NCBI RefSeq assembly: GCF_050749815.1
Contig: NZ_CP192735.1
Span: 2,418,001 to 2,482,000 of the forward strand
DNA: 64,000 nucleotides
Direction: 5' to 3'
DNA from: Dyella_A sp050749815
Lineage (GTDB): Bacteria; Pseudomonadota; Gammaproteobacteria; Xanthomonadales; Rhodanobacteraceae
The translations under genes and the position numbers were made by a program. Positions 59,171-64,000 of this stretch are shown here, piece after piece (the first letter of the stretch is position 1; the number at the start of each line of letters is the position of its first letter). The notes below the pieces were generated by a model that was given only the letters and a program-made list of their open reading frames with translations, was not told the origin of the DNA and ran no database searches.

Positions 59171-60499
59171 TCAACGCTGCCGGTACGGTCCCCAGCTCGG
59201 CTCGCGCACATCGCCATCGGAGAGCACGAGGCGCTGGCGGACCAAACCGTCGGCCGACACGGCATAAAGCACACCGCGACGACCTTCGGTGGCGGCGTAC
59301 AGAAGCATGCTGGCGTTCGGGGCAAAGCTGGGCGACTCGTCGATGGGACCCGGAGACAGGAACCGCACCTGCCCGCCCAGACTGTTGTCCATGACAGCAA
59401 TACGATACACGTTACCGTTGCCCTGCACCATGGCGATCTGCTTGCCGTCGTAGCTCACCGACGCCTCGGCGTTGTTCTGGCCCTGGAAGCTGACGCGCTC
59501 GGGGGAGCCGCCGTTGGACGACATCTTGTAGATCTGCGGCCGACCGGAGCGGTCGGAGGTGAAATAGATGCTCTGCCCGTCGGCCGACCAGGTCGGCTCG
59601 GTGTCGATCGCCAGGTTGTTGGTCAACCGCGTTTCCTTGCGACTGGCCATGTCAAGCACGAAGATTTCCGGGTTGCCCACGTAGGACAGCGACACCGCCA
59701 GCTTGCTGCCATCCGGCGACCAAGCCGGCGCGCCGTTGATTCCGCGGCTGTGCGACTCCACCAGCTGGCGCGAGCCGGTGGTGATGTCCTGCACGTAGAC
59801 GTTGGAATTGCCGCTCTCGAAGGACACGTAGGCGATCTTGCGGCCATCCGGCGACCACGCCGGCGACAGCAGGGACTCACGCGAACGTGCCACGACCTGC
59901 GGGTTGTAGCCGTCCGAATCGGCCACGATCAGCGAATAGGTGGTGTTATTGCCCAGGCCGACCGCCGTGATGTACGCGATGCGGGTCCAGAAGGCACCGC
60001 GCACGCCGGTAATCTTTTCGTAGATCTGATCGGCGATCTGGTGCGCCACGCCACGCAGGTCGCCGGCCGGAGCGGTGAGCGACTGCGCCAGCAGGCTCTG
60101 CTGCTTGTTGACGTCCCACAGCTCGTACTCGACCTTGAACATGCCGCCGCCGGCATCGCTGATGCGGCCGACGGTGATGTAGTCCTGCTTGAGCAATCGC
60201 CAGGTCGGGAACTTGATGTCCGAACCCTTGGACGGGAACTCGACGATCTCGCTCTTCGCCAGCGAGCGGAACTTGCCCGAGCGGTTGAAATCGTTGCGCA
60301 TCACGTCGGCGATGTCGGTGGGCAGCGGCGCGCCGCCGTCCTGTGCGAACGGCACCACCGCGATCGGCGTGGCCGTCTTGACGCCACCGACGATGTCGAC
60401 GTTGAGTGACTGGGCACTGGCCGGTGGCGTGAGCAACGCGCCAAGCAGCAGGACAGCGAGGGCAAGCAGCAGATTCGGTTTACGCATGGGCTTGATCAT
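59171..60499 (-). CDS. tolB: Tol-Pal system beta-propeller protein TolB
   Basis: TolB is the periplasmic partner that binds Pal and is moved by TolA. The 442-residue protein has a signal peptide (about 1-30, ending PPASAQ), an N-terminal domain (30-165) and a six-bladed beta-propeller (175-440) with repeats of the form SPAWSPDGRKIAYVS, APAWSPDGSKLAVS, EPTWSADGQSIYFTS. It overlaps tolA by four bases. Confidence 0.97.
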   Translation of the reverse strand: MIKPMRKPNLLLALAVLLLGALLTPPASAQSLNVDIVGGVKTATPIAVVPFAQDGGAPLPTDIADVMRNDFNRSGKFRSLAKSEIVEFPSKGSDIKFPTWRLLKQDYITVGRISDAGGGMFKVEYELWDVNKQQSLLAQSLTAPAGDLRGVAHQIADQIYEKITGVRGAFWTRIAYITAVGLGNNTTYSLIVADSDGYNPQVVARSRESLLSPAWSPDGRKIAYVSFESGNSNVYVQDITTGSRQLVESHSRGINGAPAWSPDGSKLAVSLSYVGNPEIFVLDMASRKETRLTNNLAIDTEPTWSADGQSIYFTSDRSGRPQIYKMSSNGGSPERVSFQGQNNAEASVSYDGKQIAMVQGNGNVYRIAVMDNSLGGQVRFLSPGPIDESPSFAPNASMLLYAATEGRRGVLYAVSADGLVRQRLVLSDGDVREPSWGPYRQR

Positions 60500-61437
60500 T
60501 GCGGCCTGAAGGTGAAGGTGAGATCACGCTGGAACACGCTCTCGAAGCCCTTGTACGGCAACGGTTGCGCTCGCAGCACCGCGTTCTCGACCGAGCGGCG
60601 TCCGGCCTCGTCGTACGGACAACTGCTGTCGACCCTCGCGCTCATTACGTCGCCGCCAGGCAGCTGGGTGATGTGCACGACGCACGGCAAAGCCGCCATG
60701 TTATCTGGCCGCAACCAGTTCTGCGTGACCGCGTTCTGAATCGCTGCCTGATATTTGGCGAGCAGGCTGTCGTCCTTGCCATTGGTGCCGGTCTGGCGCT
60801 GGTCGGCCGCCGGCAGGTCCGGCAAGCCGTCGTCCTTGGCGTTCTTCAGGTCCTTCAGTTGCTGCTCGGCCTGGCGCTTCTTGTTGTCGGCCTGCCGCGT
60901 GGCGGCCGAGGCCTTGTCCAGCTTGGCGAACAGCTCATCGATCTTCTTCTTTTCCTCTTCCTTCTTTTTGGCCGCCTGGGCATCCAGTTCGGCCTGGCGC
61001 TGGCGCTGCTTTTCTTCCTGCTCGCGCTTGGCGTCCTCGGCCTTCTGCAAGGCGTCGGCGACCACCTTTTCCTGGTCGACCACGTCCGGATGCTCCGGCG
61101 GCGGCGGCAGCGTTTTCACCTGCGGCGCCTGCACGGCGGGGGTCGGCGGCGGCACCGCCGGGGGCGGCGGCACGGTGTCGGGAACTGGCCGCGCCTTGGT
61201 GGGCTTGGGTGGCGGCGCGCCGGTGGGGCCGATCAGCACGGCCTCGATCGGCTGGCCCGGGAGCTCCAGCGGCTTGGCGCAGGCGATCGGATTCCACCCG
61301 GCCGGCAGGTGCAGCAACTCGAACCACTTCTCGTAGGCCGAGCACGGCAGGATCGCCAGGTAGAGGAACGCCAGGATGCCCAGGTGCAGGACGGCCGCCA
61401 GCACCACGGCCATGGGCGTGCGCTTACTTTCGTCCAT
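60496..61437 (-). CDS. tolA: Cell envelope integrity protein TolA
   Basis: TolA spans the periplasm and links the TolQR motor to TolB-Pal. The 313-residue protein has one membrane helix (about 9-31), a Pro-rich stretch (about 70-120), a charged Lys/Glu/Gln/Ala-rich helix (about 120-190), and a C-terminal TonB-like domain (about 220-313) with YQAAIQNAVTQNWLRP and VHITQLPGGDVMSARVDSSC. The middle helix is shorter than in E. coli, which has 421 residues overall. It overlaps tolR by 14 bases. Confidence 0.95.
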   Translation of the reverse strand: MDESKRTPMAVVLAAVLHLGILAFLYLAILPCSAYEKWFELLHLPAGWNPIACAKPLELPGQPIEAVLIGPTGAPPPKPTKARPVPDTVPPPPAVPPPTPAVQAPQVKTLPPPPEHPDVVDQEKVVADALQKAEDAKREQEEKQRQRQAELDAQAAKKKEEEKKKIDELFAKLDKASAATRQADNKKRQAEQQLKDLKNAKDDGLPDLPAADQRQTGTNGKDDSLLAKYQAAIQNAVTQNWLRPDNMAALPCVVHITQLPGGDVMSARVDSSCPYDEAGRRSVENAVLRAQPLPYKGFESVFQRDLTFTFRPQ

Positions 61438-61873
61438 CGGACGCGCTCGTCCCCTGCGGTGGCTGGCTCATCAGGCCGACCTTCGCCACGCCGGCCTGCT
61501 GCAGATCGGCCAGCACCTGATAGACGCCGTCGTACTTGCCGTCGCGGTCGCCGGCCACCAGCACGCTCACTTCCGGATTGGCCTTGACGAACGCGCCGAC
61601 CTTGATCTTGAGGCCCTCTTCGTCGATGGCTTCCTTCTTGGCGTCGCCCAGGGTCAGGAACAGTTTGCCGTCCGACCCCACGGAGATGATCACCGGATCC
61701 TTCTTGTCCTTCAGTGAGCGGGCGTTGGCCTGGGGCAGGTTCACGTCGACATTGGCGTTGAGCATCGGCGTGGTCACCATGAAGATGATCAGCAGCACGA
61801 GCATCACGTCGATGTACGGCACGACGTTGATCTCGGACTTGAGCTTGTGCCGCTTGCGGTGGCTGGGGCGCAT
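61424..61873 (-). CDS. tolR: Tol-Pal motor protein TolR (ExbD/TolR family)
   Basis: TolR is a proton-channel component with TolQ. The 149-residue protein has one membrane helix starting at NVVPYIDVMLVLLIIFMV with the essential Asp in YIDVMLVLL, followed by a periplasmic domain with ISVGSDGKLFLTLG. It lies 11 bases after tolQ and overlaps tolA. Confidence 0.97.
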   Translation of the reverse strand: MRPSHRKRHKLKSEINVVPYIDVMLVLLIIFMVTTPMLNANVDVNLPQANARSLKDKKDPVIISVGSDGKLFLTLGDAKKEAIDEEGLKIKVGAFVKANPEVSVLVAGDRDGKYDGVYQVLADLQQAGVAKVGLMSQPPQGTSASDGRK

Positions 61874-61884
61874 GGGAACGGACC

Positions 61885-62571
61885 TCAGCGGACGTCGTCA
61901 GACTGGATCTGCCGCTGCAGCACCGAGGAGAACTCCTCCTGGAACACCTCGTAGCGCGAGGCGATGCGCTCGACGCGGTTGGCATAGCGGTTGTACGCCC
62001 ACACGGCCGGAATCGCCGCGAACAGACCCATTGCGGTGGCGATCAGCGCCTCGGAGATGTGCGGCGCGACGGCGGCGATGGTGACGTCCTTCATCTCGCC
62101 CAGGCCCTGGAACGCGCCCATGATGCCCCACACGGTGCCGAACAGGCCGACGTAGGGGCTGATCGAGCCGACGTTGGCGAGGAACTCCAGGTTGCGCTCC
62201 AGCAGGCCGATCTCGCGGGTGCCGGCCACGCGCATGGCGCGCTCGGAGCTCTCCATCACTATGCGCATGTCACTGGCCTTGCGCTGGCGCTGGCGGGCGA
62301 ACTCGCGAAAGCCGGACTCGAAGATCGTCTCCATGCCGCCGTTCTCGGCGCCGCCGTTGCTCACTTCGCGGAACAGCTGGGCCAGGTCGCCGCCGGACCA
62401 GAAGCGCTCCTCGAACGCCTCGGCGTTTTCCATCGCCGCCTTCATCTGCGAGTACTTGCGGATGATGATGACCCAGGACATGAAGGAGAACGCCAGCAGC
62501 ACGAGCATGACCAGCTGTACCGGCGTGCTCGCTTCCGCGACCAGCTTGAAAATGTTCAGTCCACCGTTCAT
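61885..62571 (-). CDS. tolQ: Tol-Pal motor protein TolQ (MotA/ExbB family)
   Basis: TolQ is the multi-span proton-channel subunit of the Tol motor. The 228-residue protein has three membrane segments, the first at VQLVMLVLLAFSFMSWVIII and the other two in the C-terminal half, with PYVGLFGTVWGIMGAF and ALIATAMGLFAAIPAVWAYN. The ATG at 62571 (MNGGLNIFKL) is right because the frame upstream overlaps ybgC. ybgC ends 28 bases before it. Confidence 0.97.
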   Translation of the reverse strand: MNGGLNIFKLVAEASTPVQLVMLVLLAFSFMSWVIIIRKYSQMKAAMENAEAFEERFWSGGDLAQLFREVSNGGAENGGMETIFESGFREFARQRQRKASDMRIVMESSERAMRVAGTREIGLLERNLEFLANVGSISPYVGLFGTVWGIMGAFQGLGEMKDVTIAAVAPHISEALIATAMGLFAAIPAVWAYNRYANRVERIASRYEVFQEEFSSVLQRQIQSDDVR

Positions 62572-62599
62572 GGCTTGGGAGTTCTCCGCGGAAATGGGG

Positions 62600-63001
62600 T
62601 CAGGGGGTGAGGCCGGGAATGGCGTCGTCCGGTATCCGTACCGGTACCATGCGCTCGACATCGACGCACGCCACGCGGACCTCGGCCCGAATGAGCCCGG
62701 TGCCGTCGCGGCGCTGGATGGTCTGGCCGAAAAGGATACTGGCAGCGCGACGTTCTTTGACTTCCACTGTCACGAGCAGTTCATCGTCCAGCAGGGCGGC
62801 CTTGAGGAAATCGATGTGCATCGAGCGCACCAGAAAGGCCAGCCCGGTGCGCGCCTTGAAGGCCGACTGCTCCACGCCCAGGCTGCGCAACCACTCGCTG
62901 CGGGCCCGCTCCAGGAAGCGCAGGTAGCTGGCGTGGTAGACGACGCCACCGGCGTCGGTGTCTTCCCAGTAGACGCGGACAGGCCAATGAAACACGGGCA
63001 T
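62600..63001 (-). CDS. ybgC: Tol-Pal-associated acyl-CoA thioesterase YbgC
   Basis: YbgC hydrolyses short- and medium-chain acyl-CoA or acyl-ACP and is encoded with Tol-Pal. The 133-residue hotdog-fold protein has the signature VYWEDTDAGGVVYHASYLRFLERARSEWL with the catalytic Asp, and VRSMHIDFLKAALLDDEL. It precedes tolQ and follows ruvB. Confidence 0.96.
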   Translation of the reverse strand: MPVFHWPVRVYWEDTDAGGVVYHASYLRFLERARSEWLRSLGVEQSAFKARTGLAFLVRSMHIDFLKAALLDDELLVTVEVKERRAASILFGQTIQRRDGTGLIRAEVRVACVDVERMVPVRIPDDAIPGLTP

Positions 63002-63057
63002 GGGGCTAGATCTCTTGCGGCGGTTGGAGGCGACAGCCGCACGGCGGCGACGCGTGA

Positions 63058-64000
63058 TCAGGGTTCGCTGGACCCGGCGGAAAACAGGTCCGGCGCCAGC
63101 GCCTGGCGCGGCGGCGGGGTGAGACCCAGATGGCGCCAGCCCTTGGCGCTGACCATGCGCCCGCGGGCCGTGCGCACCAGATAGCCCTGCTGGATCAGGT
63201 ACGGCTCGACCACGTCTTCCAGCGTGCCGCGGTCTTCGCTCAGCGCCGCGGCCAGCGACTCCACGCCCACTGGACCGCCGTCGAAATTCTCGATGATCAG
63301 GGTCAGCAGGCGCCGGTCCAGCTCGTCGAAACCCTGCGGATCAACCTTCAGCATGCCCAGCGCGGCCTGCGCTGCGGCCAGGGTGATGGCCCCGCCGGCG
63401 CGCACCTCGGCGTAGTCGCGCACGCGGCGCAACAGTCGATTGGCGATCCGCGGCGTGCCGCGCGAGCGGCGGGCGATTTCCTGCGCCCCCTCCACCTCAC
63501 AGGCGATACCGAGAATCTTCGCCGCGCGGCGCACGATGTCGGTGAGCTCGTCGGCCGTGTAGAACTCCAGCCGCTGCACGATGCCGAAGCGGTCGCGCAG
63601 CGGCGCCGTCAGCATACCGGCACGCGTGGTGGCGCCGATCAGGGTGAATGGCGGCAGATCGAGCTTGATCGAGCGGGCGGCCGGGCCTTCGCCGATCATG
63701 ATGTCGATCTGGAAGTCTTCCATGGCCGGATACAGCACTTCCTCGACCACCGGCGACAGGCGATGGATTTCGTCGACGAACAGCACGTCGTGCGGCTCGA
63801 GGTTGGTCAGCAGCGCGGCCAGGTCGCCGGCGCGCTCCAGCACGGGGCCGGAGGTGGAGCGCACGTTGACCCCCAGCTCGTTGGCGATGACGTGGCTGAG
63901 CGTGGTCTTGCCCAGCCCCGGCGGGCCAAAGATCAGCACGTGGTCCAGCGCCCCGCTGCGCTTCTTCGCCGCCTCGATATAGATGGAGAGCTGCTCGCGC
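63058..64000 (-). CDS. ruvB: Holliday junction branch migration helicase RuvB (5' end cut by window edge)
   Basis: RuvB is the ATP-driven motor of branch migration at Holliday junctions. About 313 C-terminal codons are present; the N terminus lies outside the window. Visible motifs are Walker A FGPPGLGKTT, Walker B LFVDEIHRL, sensor 1 LIGATTRAGML, the Arg finger region RDRFGI, and the winged-helix end with GYLVRTARGRM. An internal Met at 63937-63939 is not the real start because conserved residues precede it (EQLSIYIEAAKKRSGALDHV). It is followed by ybgC after 56 bases. Confidence 0.97.
   Translation of the reverse strand, partial: REQLSIYIEAAKKRSGALDHVLIFGPPGLGKTTLSHVIANELGVNVRSTSGPVLERAGDLAALLTNLEPHDVLFVDEIHRLSPVVEEVLYPAMEDFQIDIMIGEGPAARSIKLDLPPFTLIGATTRAGMLTAPLRDRFGIVQRLEFYTADELTDIVRRAAKILGIACEVEGAQEIARRSRGTPRIANRLLRRVRDYAEVRAGGAITLAAAQAALGMLKVDPQGFDELDRRLLTLIIENFDGGPVGVESLAAALSEDRGTLEDVVEPYLIQQGYLVRTARGRMVSAKGWRHLGLTPPPRQALAPDLFSAGSSEP

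Noticed and set aside
63937..63939. Internal ATG as the start of ruvB
   Set aside because: The reading frame continues to the window edge with conserved RuvB residues before this Met, so it is internal.
1..64000. CRISPR array, insertion sequence, prophage or integrase
   Set aside because: No regularly spaced repeat series, transposase or phage gene was seen on either strand.

Overview
The window is a GC-rich, densely coded chromosomal segment of a gammaproteobacterium, most probably of the order Xanthomonadales and, within it, the Rhodanobacteraceae type (Dyella, Rhodanobacter, Frateuria or Luteibacter). This rests on gene order and protein character: a gshB-pilGHIJ-chpABC chemosensory block, pilT/pilU, a glyA-nrdR-rib cluster with an FMN riboswitch, and a ruvB-ybgC-tolQRAB-pal-cpoB-queE-queC string ending in tRNA-Lys. 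The genus is inferred, not proven. I see no insertion sequence, prophage, CRISPR array or integrase. Accessory DNA is limited to a few inserted genes, two paired inverted-repeat elements and one low-GC patch.

Layout. 1-3.75 kb (minus): housekeeping operon gspN - inositol-monophosphatase-like phosphatase - nudE - cysQ - small membrane protein - mazG (cut by the left edge). 3.8-6.0 kb (plus): bioA and rsmE. 6.0-17.9 kb (minus): type IV pilus chemosensory operon pilG-pilH-pilI-pilJ-chpA-chpB-chpC. It has no pilK methyltransferase, and ChpB has lost its catalytic serine. 18.2-22.1 kb (plus): gshB, a TonB-like protein, yqgE, ruvX and pyrB, then a large unknown lipoprotein and a BON-domain protein. 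24.6-26.9 kb (minus): the twitching ATPases pilT and pilU. 27.2-28.6 kb (plus): proC and yggT. 28.6-35.7 kb (minus): aldo/keto reductase, pgpA, thiL, GNAT, nusB, ribH, ldcA, ribB and ribE. An FMN riboswitch with its own terminator lies in front of ribE. 36.2-38.2 kb: a divergent LysR regulator and MDR oxidoreductase pair that separates ribD from ribE. 38.2-41.1 kb (minus): ribD, nrdR and glyA.

41.2-45.2 kb: a DUF817 membrane protein, then ettA, a cupin and pyrF. 45.3-47.6 kb: a secreted protein with an HExxE motif, a low-GC spacer and an orphan small gene. 47.6-51.3 kb (minus): acyltransferase, queuosine precursor transporter, DUF427, def and a DUF4197 protein. 51.5-54.5 kb (plus): cstA with its small YbdD-like partner, and a DUF2127 protein. 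54.5-55.7 kb (minus): GNAT and HAD hydrolase. 55.8-64.0 kb (minus): tRNA-Lys, queC, queE, cpoB, pal, tolB, tolA, tolR, tolQ, ybgC and ruvB (cut by the right edge).

Functionally the window joins three systems. The first is twitching motility with its sensory control. The second is riboflavin synthesis (ribD, ribE, ribB, ribH), in which the flavin-responsive riboswitch controls ribE and probably the genes behind it. The third is the Tol-Pal envelope machine. Nucleotide, cofactor and tRNA-modification genes fill the spaces. The points most worth a second look are the apparently methylation-free Chp pathway, the GTP-cyclohydrolase-dead RibB, the short reading frame between the FMN riboswitch and ribE, and the secreted HExxE protein.
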